The notes under the pieces: model-generated
Told to the model about the DNA's origin: nothing
Databases searched by the model: none
The model's input: the letters and a program-made list of their open reading frames with translations, nothing else
Shown here: in pieces, positions 26,090-34,407 of the stretch
Layout of the letters: every line of letters starts with the position of its first letter
Position numbering within the stretch: the stretch's first letter is position 1
Position numbers and translations under genes: made by a program
Assembly (NCBI GenBank): GCA_035691305.1
Contig: DASSJF010000041.1
Coordinates: 62,001-126,000 of the forward strand
Length of the DNA stretch: 64,000 nt
Direction: 5' to 3'
From: a bacterium
Lineage (GTDB): Bacteria > Sysuimicrobiota > Sysuimicrobiia > Sysuimicrobiales > Segetimicrobiaceae

Positions 26090-26659
26090 CTACCTCGGCA
26101 CGCTGCAGAATCCCTGTGCTTCGATGCGGAACGCGTGGTTGAAGCGGCTGCGGAAGTTCTCGAACGCGATGTGCGCCGTCAGCTCCACGAGCTGGTCGGC
26201 GGAGAACTGCCCGCGCAGCGCGGCGAACAGCTCATCCGTCGTGTCGCGTCCGGTGATCGTCACCGCGTCCGCGTACGCGAGGACCAGCCGTTCGACCGGC
26301 GTGAACACCGGACTGGCCGCGTAGCCGGCGAGGTGCGCGAACTTCTCATCGTCGATGCCGGCCGCCTGTCCCGAGGCGGTGTTGATGTCCACTCAGAACG
26401 GGCAGCCGTTGAGCGACGCGACCCTGACGTAGACGAGGTACTTGAGGCCGGGCGGGATCAGCGCCGCCTCGCTCATCGCTTTGCTCCACGCCTTGTACGC
26501 GGTCAGCAGCGCGGGGTGGTGTGTCCACACCGTCGTCGTGTTCAGCGGGGTGCCGAACCGCCGCGTCTCTTCATCCAACATGCGGCGGACCGGCTCGGGC
26601 AGCGCGGCCGGATCCGGCGGGTCGAGACGGCTCGTTTTGTGCGCCTGCTCGGGGGGCAT
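26090..26659 (-). CDS. CMD/AhpD-like protein, probable selenoprotein (TGA-encoded residue 89)
   Basis: The reading frame runs from ATG 26659 (GGAGGT 5 bases upstream) to 26090 with a single internal TGA at 26395-26393. Both halves are typical carboxymuconolactone-decarboxylase/AhpD-fold sequence. The first ends VRVASLNGCPF and the second continues VDINTASG without a frameshift. In this family the position is the second Cys of the redox motif CxxC, so the TGA fits selenocysteine: C86-P-F-U89, a CxxU motif in a 189-residue protein. A hairpin at the distance of a bacterial SECIS element follows. The AhpD proton-relay Glu and His are not obvious here (Tyr74, Asn93). A TGC-to-TGA nonsense mutation is the alternative. 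Neighbours are proline dehydrogenase (64 bases upstream) and a binding protein. Confidence 0.8.
26362..26379 (-). promoter_or_regulatory. Candidate bacterial SECIS hairpin
   Basis: On the minus strand CCGCCT (26379-26374) and AGGCGG (26367-26362) pair perfectly around the six-base loop CGGGAC. Nineteen bases separate the TGA (26395-26393) from the loop, and the second loop base is G. Known bacterial SECIS elements place the apical loop roughly 16-37 bases after UGA, with a G among the first two loop bases. This was found by eye, without energy calculation; in a GC-rich gene a six-pair hairpin can also occur by chance. Confidence 0.6.
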
Positions 26660-26723
26660 GCGAGACCTCCGTACGCGTGTAGGCGGATCGCCGTACAGAC
26701 TTTCGGCGGCGCGCCGGCGGACC

Positions 26724-27650
26724 CTACTGCCGCAGAAGGTTGCGGGCGACGAACAGGACGTTCGCGGGGCGCTCCGCGAGGCGCCGCATCAGGTACGGAT
26801 ACCACTCCGGGCCGTGCGGCGCCGCCACGCGGACACGATAGCCCTGCCGGGCCAAGTCGAGCTGCAGCCGCGGACGCACGCCGAGCAGCATCTGGAACTC
26901 GAACGCGGCCGGCGGAATGGCCCGGCGCGTTACAAACTCAACGGTGCGGCGGATGATCCGGTCGTCGTGGGTCGCGACCGCGGTGTACGCCTGCGCGCTC
27001 AACGCGCTTTCGACGAGCCGCACGTAGGCGCGGTCCACGTCGGCCTTGCGTGGATAGGCCACGCCCGCCGGCTCGAGGTACGCGCCCTTCACGATACGCA
27101 CGTTGGGCGCGAGCGGGAGGAGATCCACGAGATCGCGCTCGCTGCGGTAGAGGTACGATTGGAGCACGACGCCAACGCGATCGTGGCCGGACTCCCGCAG
27201 CCGGCGGTAGATTCGCAGCGTGGCGTCGACGTACCGGGACTCCTCCATGTCGATTCGGACAAAGTTGGCGTACCGCGCGGCGTGCTCGACGAGCCGCGCG
27301 GCATTGCGGTAGGCGACGTCTTCGCCGAACTCGAGCCCGAGGTTCGTCAGCTTGACGGCGATGTTGGTCTGCAGCCGTTCGCCGTCGATCCGGTCCAGCA
27401 CGGCCATGTATTGGTTCACGATCGACTCCGCGACGCCGGCGTCCGTGACGCCTTCGCCGAGTACCGTCGTGTTCGTGAGCAGTCCGTCGCCGTTGAGCCG
27501 CCGCAGCACGGGGACGCACTGGTCGAGCGACTCGCCGGCGACGAACCGCCAGACGCCGATCCGGCCGCCGTGCCGGTGCGCCGCCGCCGCCAGCCGGGGC
27601 GAATGGGCCGCGGCCAGCAGCGCGTGCCGGAGGAGGGATGCCTGCGGCAC
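26724..27650 (-). CDS. Proline dehydrogenase, monofunctional
   Basis: A 308-residue FAD enzyme that oxidises proline to pyrroline-5-carboxylate. Visible family elements are VKLTNLGLEFG (barrel strand), FVRIDMEESRYVDATLRIY, VVLQSYLYRSE, VRIVKGAYLEP and the substrate-binding end FEFQMLLGVRP followed by YPYLMRRLAERP. Length fits the bacterial single-domain PutA/PRODH type (about 300). The GTG at 27650 overlaps the stop of the beta-propeller gene (TAGTG). An ALDH-family gene lies further upstream on the same strand, but it looks like the ALDH7 type and not a clear P5C dehydrogenase. Confidence 0.93.
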   Translation of the reverse strand: MPQASLLRHALLAAAHSPRLAAAAHRHGGRIGVWRFVAGESLDQCVPVLRRLNGDGLLTNTTVLGEGVTDAGVAESIVNQYMAVLDRIDGERLQTNIAVKLTNLGLEFGEDVAYRNAARLVEHAARYANFVRIDMEESRYVDATLRIYRRLRESGHDRVGVVLQSYLYRSERDLVDLLPLAPNVRIVKGAYLEPAGVAYPRKADVDRAYVRLVESALSAQAYTAVATHDDRIIRRTVEFVTRRAIPPAAFEFQMLLGVRPRLQLDLARQGYRVRVAAPHGPEWYPYLMRRLAERPANVLFVARNLLRQ

Positions 27651-28651
27651 TAGCGTCCGAACGACGCCGGCTTGAGGTCGACGCCGTCGGGGTCTTTCAG
27701 GTAGCCGGGCTTCCGGCCCGCGACCCCCGTCACGCCATACTGCCAGACGATCCGCTTGGTCTGCCGGTTGAGGATGATGACGCGGTTGTTGTCGTCGTCG
27801 TTCAGAAGGATGTTGCCGTTCGGCAGCTCGACGGCGAGAGACGGATGGTTCAGAACTCCCGGACCGGACTTCGGCGCGTACGACCACAGCAGTTTGCCGG
27901 TCCTGGAGACGACGACCACTTTGCCGGGATGCACATAATCCACCGTCAAGTACTCACCGGCGCGGGTGAGTTGCGTGTCCGATGCGTAGACGACCGGCAA
28001 CGGGGTCCGGCGGACGATCTGTCCGGTCGCCAGGTCGAGTTCCGAGGCGCTGTGCCGGCCGATCTCGGTGACGAGGAGACGGCCGTTCGGCAGCGGCGTA
28101 TCGCCGTTCGGCGACATGAAGTGCCCCGGCGCGGCGTCGCATCGGCCGGTCCTGCCGAACTGCCGCTGGATGCGGTGGGCGGGCGGGGGATCGAAGAGCA
28201 GCACACGGCAATTCTTGATGTCCGCGACGACCACCCGGCCGTCGGGGAGCTGGTAGGCATCGTCCGGCGTATTGAGATAGCCCGGCGCGCTGCCCGGGTG
28301 ACCGGCGTGCCCGTATTCCCAGACGATCCTGCGCGTCGCGTAGTCGATGATGGCGATCGTGTGGTTTTCTTCCTGGTTGGTGATGATCGTGCGGCCGCCC
28401 GGCGTATAGAACGCGTCGTCGGGGCCGAGGAAGGTCTGGCCGGGCGCGAGATCGCCGGGCCGCGGGAACTCCCACACGATACGCTTGTCGGGCGTCACCT
28501 CGATGATTCTGTCGTTGTCCGCGTCGGCGATGAGCACATTGCCCGTGAGACCGGCGGCCTCGTCGGCGGCCGGACCGGCGTGTGCGGCGCCGAGCAGCGC
28601 CGCGAACAGGGTGATGAGAGGGGCATAGACCCACGATGTCCGCCGAAGCAC
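27650..28651 (-). CDS. Secreted beta-propeller (NHL/PQQ-like repeat) protein
   Basis: A 333-residue protein with a signal peptide (about residues 1-26, ending AHAGPA). It has roughly six repeats of the form N-V-L-I-A-D/ ..D-N-R-I-I-E-V../ ..I-V-W-E-F/Y-G. Examples are VLIADADNDRIIEV, VVVADIKNCRVLLF and ILLNDDDNNRVIIL. This matches propellers of the NHL or arylsulfotransferase-like kind. It carries no catalytic residue I can recognise and is probably a binding protein outside the cytoplasm. The GTG start has GGAGGA 5 bases upstream. The stop overlaps the start of proline dehydrogenase. Confidence 0.85.
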   Translation of the reverse strand: MLRRTSWVYAPLITLFAALLGAAHAGPAADEAAGLTGNVLIADADNDRIIEVTPDKRIVWEFPRPGDLAPGQTFLGPDDAFYTPGGRTIITNQEENHTIAIIDYATRRIVWEYGHAGHPGSAPGYLNTPDDAYQLPDGRVVVADIKNCRVLLFDPPPAHRIQRQFGRTGRCDAAPGHFMSPNGDTPLPNGRLLVTEIGRHSASELDLATGQIVRRTPLPVVYASDTQLTRAGEYLTVDYVHPGKVVVVSRTGKLLWSYAPKSGPGVLNHPSLAVELPNGNILLNDDDNNRVIILNRQTKRIVWQYGVTGVAGRKPGYLKDPDGVDLKPASFGR

Positions 28652-28676
28652 GAGCGTCCTCCATGTTTTGCGCGTC

Positions 28677-28693
28677 GCCCGCGGTCCGCGGGC
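28677..28693. repeat. Perfect short palindrome upstream of the propeller gene
   Basis: GCCCGCGG and CCGCGGGC flank a single T, about 26 bases before the start codon of the propeller gene. It could be an operator or a chance GC-rich palindrome; the one-base loop argues against an RNA hairpin in this exact form. Confidence 0.35.
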
Positions 28694-28875
28694 ATTTCCT
28701 ACACTCTAGCGCCGCCGCCCGGGCGGGAACATCGGGTCGAGGTTTGATGCGGACATCGGGTGCGGCGGAACGCCGCGCGGCAGGAGCCGGCCGATGACCC
28801 CGCCGTTCGCCGCGGACGCGGCGCGGATCCGGGAGGCGCCGCGGGCCGCCGGCCTTTCGACGCCGGTCGCGGCCG

Positions 28876-30399
28876 TCAGTCGCCGAACCTGATGCCTTGC
28901 GCGAGCGGGAGTTCGCGAGACCAATTGATCACGTTGGACTGCCGCCGCATGTAGGCCTTCCACGCGTCGGAACCCGCCTCGCGGCCGCCGCCGGTCTCCT
29001 TCTCGCCGCCGAAGCCGAGCCCGATCTCGGCGCCGCTCGTGCCCACGTTGACGTTGGCCATGCCGCAGTCCGACCCGGCGGTGGAGAGGAACCGCTCGGC
29101 GGTGAGCAAGTTGGTCGTGAAGATCGCGCTCGACAGGCCCTGCGGTACCTCGTTGTGGATGGCGATCGCCTCGTCCAGCGTCCCGTATTCCATTAAATAG
29201 AGGATCGGCGCGAACGTTTCTTCCCTTACGATCGGCGTCTGCCGCGGCATCCGGACCACAGCGGGCGCGGCAAAGCACCGCCCCTTTCCCGGGAGGCGGC
29301 GGCCGCCCGTGAGGATCTCTCCACCCTCGGCCTTGACGGTCTCGAGCGCGGCCATCATTGCATCCACGGCGGCCTCGTTGAGGAGCGGGCCCATCAGCAC
29401 GCCTTCTTCCATCGGGTCGCCGATCGTCACCTGTTCGTACGCCTTCACCAGTCGGCGCGCGAGGGCGGGGGCGATGCTGCGATGCGCGATGATCCGCCGT
29501 GTGGTCGTGCAGCGCTGTCCCGCGGTCCCGACGGCGCCGAACACGATGGCGCGCACCGCGAGGTCGAGGTCCGCGTCCTCGGTCACGATGACGGCGTTAT
29601 TCCCGCCCAGCTCGAGGATGGAGCGGCCGAGCCGTCGGGCCACGCGTTCCGCGGCCTGCCGGCCCATCCGCACCGAGCCGGTGAACGAGAGGAGCGGCAG
29701 GCGCGCATCGTCGAGCATGCGCGCGCCGATCGTGTCGCCGCTGCCGATGACGAGGTTGAACACTCCGCGCACGCCGTGGTCGGCGGAGACCCGGTTTGTA
29801 ATTTGCTGGACGGCGACGGCGGTCAACGGTACCGCCGAGGCGGGCTTCCAGACCATCGTGTCGCCGCAGACCGCCGCGATGGCGGAGTTCCAAGACCAGA
29901 CAGCCACCGGAAAGTTGAACGCGGTGATGATGCCGACGACGCCGAGCGGATGCCACTGCTCGTACATCCGGTGCCCCGCGCGCTCGGACTGCGTGGTGAC
30001 CCCGTAGAGCTGCCGGGAGAGGCCGGAGGCGAAGTCGCAGATGTCGATCATTTCCTGCACTTCGCCCATGCCTTCGACCTTGATCTTGCCGTTTTCGAGC
30101 GTCACGAGCTCGCCGAGCGGTTCCTTGAGCTCGCGCAGCGCCATGCCCAGGTCGCGTACCACTTGGCCGCGCTTCGGCGCGGGAAGCGCGCGCCAGGCTT
30201 GGAACGCCTCCCCGGCGGCGCCGACCACCGCGTCGTAGGTGGCGGCCGTCGCCTGCACGACGCGGGCGATCGCCTCGCCGGTGGCCGGGTTGTACGAGAC
30301 GAGCGTTTCCCCGCGCGGATCGGAGAGCCAGCCGTCGGGGCCGGTGCAGGCGCCGGGATTGACGTCGCGTAGATTGAGCTTGTCCAGGAGCGTCTTCAT
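28876..30399 (-). CDS. Aldehyde dehydrogenase, ALDH7 type (piperideine-6-carboxylate / alpha-aminoadipic semialdehyde dehydrogenase-like)
   Basis: A 507-residue NAD(P)-dependent dehydrogenase. The catalytic Glu is in ILELGGNNAVI and the Cys in AGQRCTTTRR. AFNFPVAVWSWNSAIA and VWKPASAVPLTAVA match the antiquitin/AmaB group, as do the C-terminal GGEKETGGGREAGSDAWKAYMRRQSN and VINWSRELPLAQGI. ALDH7 enzymes oxidise alpha-aminoadipic semialdehyde in lysine breakdown. Being upstream of proline dehydrogenase, a role on pyrroline-5-carboxylate cannot be excluded. It is separated from the propeller gene by 224 bases in which I see only the short palindrome at 28677 and no gene. Confidence 0.9.
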   Translation of the reverse strand: MKTLLDKLNLRDVNPGACTGPDGWLSDPRGETLVSYNPATGEAIARVVQATAATYDAVVGAAGEAFQAWRALPAPKRGQVVRDLGMALRELKEPLGELVTLENGKIKVEGMGEVQEMIDICDFASGLSRQLYGVTTQSERAGHRMYEQWHPLGVVGIITAFNFPVAVWSWNSAIAAVCGDTMVWKPASAVPLTAVAVQQITNRVSADHGVRGVFNLVIGSGDTIGARMLDDARLPLLSFTGSVRMGRQAAERVARRLGRSILELGGNNAVIVTEDADLDLAVRAIVFGAVGTAGQRCTTTRRIIAHRSIAPALARRLVKAYEQVTIGDPMEEGVLMGPLLNEAAVDAMMAALETVKAEGGEILTGGRRLPGKGRCFAAPAVVRMPRQTPIVREETFAPILYLMEYGTLDEAIAIHNEVPQGLSSAIFTTNLLTAERFLSTAGSDCGMANVNVGTSGAEIGLGFGGEKETGGGREAGSDAWKAYMRRQSNVINWSRELPLAQGIRFGD

Positions 30400-30673
30400 G
30401 ATGCCGAAGGTTTCAGGGCGACGGAAGCGATTCCTACGCGGAGGGCTGCCGGTGCCTCCGCCGCCGGCGCCCAGGATCGTGAGGGGCGCGCTGTGAAGAT
30501 TGACCCCGGTGGAGCGCCGTCAGGTTCTTGGCACCTCCGCTCGGGCCCGCCGGCCTAAGTCGGTTCCCCCGGGGGTCGCGAAGCCGAAACGCCGGCCTCA
30601 CGGGCATATCCGTGGAGGGACGGTTTTGGGCCGGAGCGAACGGAGCGGCACCCGGGCATGAGCACCCGACAGA
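30400..30673. other. Divergent promoter region with structured GC-rich sequence
   Basis: This 274-base gap separates the ALDH gene (minus) from the sensor-phosphatase fusion (plus). A direct repeat CGCCGGCCT occurs at 30548-30556 and 30590-30598. The block CCCCCGGGGG (30566-30575) is flanked by TCGGTT (30560) and AGCCGA (30582), which can pair. These could make a folded leader RNA on either strand, but I could not match it to a riboswitch class. No gene is convincing here. Confidence 0.4.
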
Positions 30674-33600
30674 ATGTCTCAATCGGCTGAGCCCCACCCG
30701 GCCGCGTCGCCGTCCCGGTTCGCGCCGGCCTGGCCTGCGTTCGGGGGCGCGCTGCTGACGTCGCTCGCGACGAGCGCGGTCGTCGTCCTGCTGCATGAGT
30801 CTTATCCGACGCGCGCGTTTACGTTTCTCTACCTGCCGGTCATCGCCGTCATCGCCTATCTGGCCGGCCGCGGTCCCGGCCTGCTCAGCGCGCTGATCGG
30901 TCTCTTCGGCGCGTGGTACGTGCTGCTGGGACCGGCACGCGGCACCGCCGTCGACCCGGGGCTGATCCTCTTCGCGCTGCTGTTCGCGGCCTCCACGATT
31001 GGGCTGAGCGAGGCGATGGCGCGCCTGCGGCGTCAGGCGCAGTCTTCGCGGGAGCTCGCCGCGATCGTGGAGTCCTCGGACGACGCCATCTTCGCGAAGT
31101 CGATGGACGCGATCATCCTTACTTGGAACGCCGGCGCGGAGCGCATGTACGGCTACACCGCCGCGGAGGCGATCGGGCGGCCCGTGGCGATGCTGACGCC
31201 GCCCGACCGCGCCGGCGAGATCCCGGCGCTCATCGCGCGCCTCGCGCGTGGCGAGCCGGTCGAACGCTACGAGACCACCCGGGTGAAGAAGGACGGTACG
31301 ATCCTCGATGTCTCGCTCACGATCTCTCCGATCCGGGACACCGTCGGCCGGCTCGTCGGGGCGTCGACGATCGCGCGCGACATCGCGGAGCGCAAGCGCG
31401 TCGAGCGGCAGCAGCAGTTCCTGATCGAGGCGGGCGATCTCTTCACCGCCTCGCTATCGGTTGAGAGCCTGCTGCGGGGCGTCGCGGCGCTGCTCGTCCC
31501 GCGTCTCGCGGATTGGTGCGCCATCGACATCATCGACGACGCCGGCGAGCTGCAGAACGTCATCGTGGTGCACCGCGATCCCGCCAAAGTGGCCCTCGCG
31601 CGGCAGCTGCAGCAGCAGACGGCCGCGGACCCGCGGGTCCGGGAGGGCCGGTGGCGGATCATCAACACGGGGCGGCCGGAGCTGCTCGAGGACATCCCGG
31701 ATGAGATGCTTGTCCAGGCGGTGTCCGATCCGGGCGTGCTGGCCACCCTTCGCGGGTTGGGTCTACGGTCCTCGATCGCGGTTCCTCTCAGCGCGCGCGG
31801 GCGCGTGATCGGGCAGATGAGCCTGATCACGGCGGAATCGGGGCGGCGGTACCGCCCCGAAGATCTCGCGTTCGCCGAGCAGATCGCCCACCGGGCGGCC
31901 CTCGCCGTGGACGCCGCCCGTCTGCACGAAGCGGAGGCCGCCGCGCGCCGGACGGCGGAGCAGGCCGCCCGCCGGATCGGACGGCTGCAGGCGTTCACCG
32001 CAGCGCTTTCCGAGGCGCTCACGCCCGAAGAGGTCGGCGAGCTCACGCTGCGGCAGATGGCCGAAGAAGCCGGCGCCGCCGCGGCCGCGCTGTGCCTGGC
32101 TGCCGACGAAGCGGAGAACCTGGCGGTCGTCGCCGTGCTCGGGTATTCACCGGAGCTCCACGATCGCTGGTGGCGCGAGCCGCGGCGGATCCTGCCGCTC
32201 GTCGACGCGATGCGGAGCCAGCGGGTGGTGTGGTTTCCGTCGTGGCAGGTCTTTCAGGCCAGCTACCACGAACCGGAGCCGCCGGCCGATCCGGTGCGGC
32301 GGGGGGCCCGCGCCGCGATCCCGCTGATGCTGCACGGCCGCGCGCTCGGCGCGATGTACGCCAACTGGGTCGAAGAACGGCGGTTCTCGCCCGAGGAACT
32401 GGAGTTTATGCTGAGCCTCGGCCGGCAGTCCGCCCAGGCGGTCGAGCGCGCCCGCCTCTACGCGCGCGCGCATCAGGTCGCGACCACGCTGCAGCGGGCG
32501 CTCCTACCCGCCGACATCCCGCAGATGCCGGGCATCCGCGTAGACGCGGCCTATTTGGCGGCGACGCGGGCGGCCGACGTCGGCGGCGACTGGTACGACG
32601 TCTTCCGGCTGAACGACGGCCGGCTGTGCGTGGCGATCGGCGACGTCGTCGGTCACGGCCTTCAGGCCGCGGTGATGATGGGCCAGGTCCGCCAGGCGAT
32701 CCGGACCGCCGCGCTGGAAGGCCATGAGCCGGCCAAGGTACTGTCCCTCGCCAACCACGTCCTGGCCCTGAACCGCCAGGAGGGCATGACGACGGCGATC
32801 GTCGGCCTGTACGATCCGCTCGCGCTGACCTTCACGTACGCCGCGGCGGGCCATCCGGCGCCGGTTGTCGCCGAGGGCCCGCGCGTGGTCACGCTGACAT
32901 CCGGCGGGCTGCCGCTTGGGTTCCTGGACGCCGGCTCGCTGTCGACCTGGACCGTGCAGCTCACGCCCGGGTCACTGCTCGTGCTGTATACCGACGGGCT
33001 GATCGAGTTCGGCCGCGACGCCGCGGCCGGCCATGCCGCGTTGGTCGCGGCTGTTCGGGCGGAGCAGGCCGACGCGTCCCCCGATCCCGCCCACCGCATC
33101 CTGGACCGCATACTGTCCGGAAGCCAGGCGCGCGACGACGTGGCGATCGTCGCGATCGCGCTCGCGCCCGGCCCCGTGGACCGGCTCGACGTTACGCTTC
33201 CGGCCGAGCCGTCGAGCCTGCGCCTCGTGCGGCAGGCGGTGGCGCAGCTGTCCGCCGGCGTCGGCCTCGACCCACGGCGGTCGTTCGATCTCAACGTGGC
33301 CGTCGGCGAGGCCGTGAACAACGTGGTCGAGCACGCCTACGGGGCGGCCACCGGCACGATCCACGTGCGCGCGTACCGCGAGGATTCGGTGCTGCGGGTC
33401 GAGGTGGAGGACGCGGGGCGCTGGCGGCGCGACCGTCCGGACAACCCCGGCGGTCGCGGGTTCAATCTGATGCGGGCGCTTACCGACGGCGTGCACGTCG
33501 TCACCGGCGAGAAGGGCACGATCGTCCGGCTCACCATGCGCCTCCAGCCGGCGCACGCCGTTCTGGCGGGGCCCTCCGTCGTCGGGCCGGCTTCCCCGGC

Positions 33601-34084
33601 GCCGGCGGCCTTCCGGATTCCGGAACTCTCGGCGAAGCCGTCCGCGCCGGCGCCGGTCGAGGACGCCGTCGATCACGCGCCGCCGCCCATCGAAGCCGGC
33701 GAGAATAGGGCGCCCGGCCCGCAGGCCGGAACCCTCGGTGCCGCGCGGATCGACGTGCGGACGGAGAACGGCACGCCGGTTGTGACGCCGTTCGGCGACC
33801 TGGATCTGTCGAACGCGGTGCGGTTTCTGGAGACTTTGGAACGCGTCGCCGCGGACGCCCGGGGCCTCATCGTCGTCGTGCTCGACGGCGTGTCGTACTT
33901 CGACAGCCAGGGCGTGCGCGCGCTGCTGCGCGCGCAGCAGCGGCTCGTCGCCTCGCGGGTGCGGCTCGCCATCGTTGCGCCGGGCGGGTCGATGGTTCGC
34001 CGTTTGATAGAGGTCGCCGGGCTCGGCACGGCGATCCCGTTGTTCAACACCGTGTCGGAGGCGCTCGCGCGGCGGGACGCCTGA
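30674..34084 (+). CDS. Membrane sensor / PP2C phosphatase / anti-sigma kinase / STAS fusion protein
   Basis: A 1136-residue protein with these domains in order. Transmembrane helices occupy about 20-115. A PAS domain (about 133-250: WNAGAERMYGYTAAEAIGR) and two GAF domains (about 268-420 and 437-595) follow. A SpoIIE/RsbU PP2C phosphatase spans about 600-825 (metal residues in DVGGDWYD, GDVVGHG, YTDGLIE and ARDDVAIVA). An RsbW-type HATPase covers about 835-965 (N box GEAVNNVVEHAY, then GGRGFNLM). A Pro/Ala-rich linker leads to a STAS domain at 1024-1136 with the phosphorylatable Ser near 1078 (YFDSQGVRAL). All three partner-switching activities are thus on one chain. No sigma factor is adjacent. 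Start ATG has a weak ribosome-binding site. Confidence 0.9.
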   Translation: MSQSAEPHPAASPSRFAPAWPAFGGALLTSLATSAVVVLLHESYPTRAFTFLYLPVIAVIAYLAGRGPGLLSALIGLFGAWYVLLGPARGTAVDPGLILFALLFAASTIGLSEAMARLRRQAQSSRELAAIVESSDDAIFAKSMDAIILTWNAGAERMYGYTAAEAIGRPVAMLTPPDRAGEIPALIARLARGEPVERYETTRVKKDGTILDVSLTISPIRDTVGRLVGASTIARDIAERKRVERQQQFLIEAGDLFTASLSVESLLRGVAALLVPRLADWCAIDIIDDAGELQNVIVVHRDPAKVALARQLQQQTAADPRVREGRWRIINTGRPELLEDIPDEMLVQAVSDPGVLATLRGLGLRSSIAVPLSARGRVIGQMSLITAESGRRYRPEDLAFAEQIAHRAALAVDAARLHEAEAAARRTAEQAARRIGRLQAFTAALSEALTPEEVGELTLRQMAEEAGAAAAALCLAADEAENLAVVAVLGYSPELHDRWWREPRRILPLVDAMRSQRVVWFPSWQVFQASYHEPEPPADPVRRGARAAIPLMLHGRALGAMYANWVEERRFSPEELEFMLSLGRQSAQAVERARLYARAHQVATTLQRALLPADIPQMPGIRVDAAYLAATRAADVGGDWYDVFRLNDGRLCVAIGDVVGHGLQAAVMMGQVRQAIRTAALEGHEPAKVLSLANHVLALNRQEGMTTAIVGLYDPLALTFTYAAAGHPAPVVAEGPRVVTLTSGGLPLGFLDAGSLSTWTVQLTPGSLLVLYTDGLIEFGRDAAAGHAALVAAVRAEQADASPDPAHRILDRILSGSQARDDVAIVAIALAPGPVDRLDVTLPAEPSSLRLVRQAVAQLSAGVGLDPRRSFDLNVAVGEAVNNVVEHAYGAATGTIHVRAYREDSVLRVEVEDAGRWRRDRPDNPGGRGFNLMRALTDGVHVVTGEKGTIVRLTMRLQPAHAVLAGPSVVGPASPAPAAFRIPELSAKPSAPAPVEDAVDHAPPPIEAGENRAPGPQAGTLGAARIDVRTENGTPVVTPFGDLDLSNAVRFLETLERVAADARGLIVVVLDGVSYFDSQGVRALLRAQQRLVASRVRLAIVAPGGSMVRRLIEVAGLGTAIPLFNTVSEALARRDA

Positions 34085-34159
34085 GCCTTGTCTCAGCCGC
34101 CGATCAACCGAGACGGGCGCTTCGTCGAGGCGTTCGCACCCTCCGGCTGAGGAAATATC

Positions 34160-34192
34160 GAGGCCCGCGGCCTGTCCGGCACCGCGGGCCTC
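34160..34192. terminator. Hairpin terminator, possibly bidirectional
   Basis: GAGGCCCGCGG (34160-34170) and CCGCGGGCCTC (34182-34192) form a perfect 11-pair stem with an 11-base loop, 76 bases after the fusion gene. CCTTT at 34198 gives only a short T run on the plus strand. It may also end the minus-strand metal-transport transcript. Confidence 0.6.
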
Positions 34193-34220
34193 GGCGGCCT
34201 TTACAGCCGCGCGATTCGTG

Positions 34221-34289
34221 TTACTGAAGGATCAGGTGACCAGTCGCCCACATCGCCAGTCCGGCGAGCAGAAGCAGCGCAACAAGCAT
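34221..34289 (-). CDS. 22-residue hydrophobic small protein
   Basis: A frame starts ATG at 34289 and stops TAA at 34223-34221, giving 22 residues with a single hydrophobic helix (MLVALLLLAGLAMW, then ATGHLILQ). The support is a textbook ribosome-binding site, AGGAGGT (34303-34297), exactly 7 bases before the ATG. This is stronger than that of most large genes here. It lies 118 bases downstream of the ZnuB-like permease on the same strand. No family is recognisable at this length. It could be a membrane-embedded regulator or stabiliser. Confidence 0.6.
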   Translation of the reverse strand: MLVALLLLAGLAMWATGHLILQ

Positions 34290-34407
34290 CGTCGTTACCT
34301 CCTCTCGCTTTGCTCTCCCACCCGCCCTCATTTTTCCCAGACTCAACCGTCACATTGTGCGGATGTTGTGAAGAGTGGCCCCCCGAACGCGGTTTCGCGG
34401 CGGGGGT

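Noticed and set aside
26090-26659. Reading the CMD locus as two separate genes (26090-26392 and 26393-26659)
   Set aside because: The second half has no ribosome-binding site or start codon of its own beyond a GTG right after the TGA, and the two halves together make one continuous family domain.
30480-30640. A cyclic di-GMP-I riboswitch, suggested by GCCGGCCTAAG near 30550
   Set aside because: The other conserved parts (the CAAACC and GCAAAGCC segments in the right order, and the closing tetraloop-receptor pairing) are not found.
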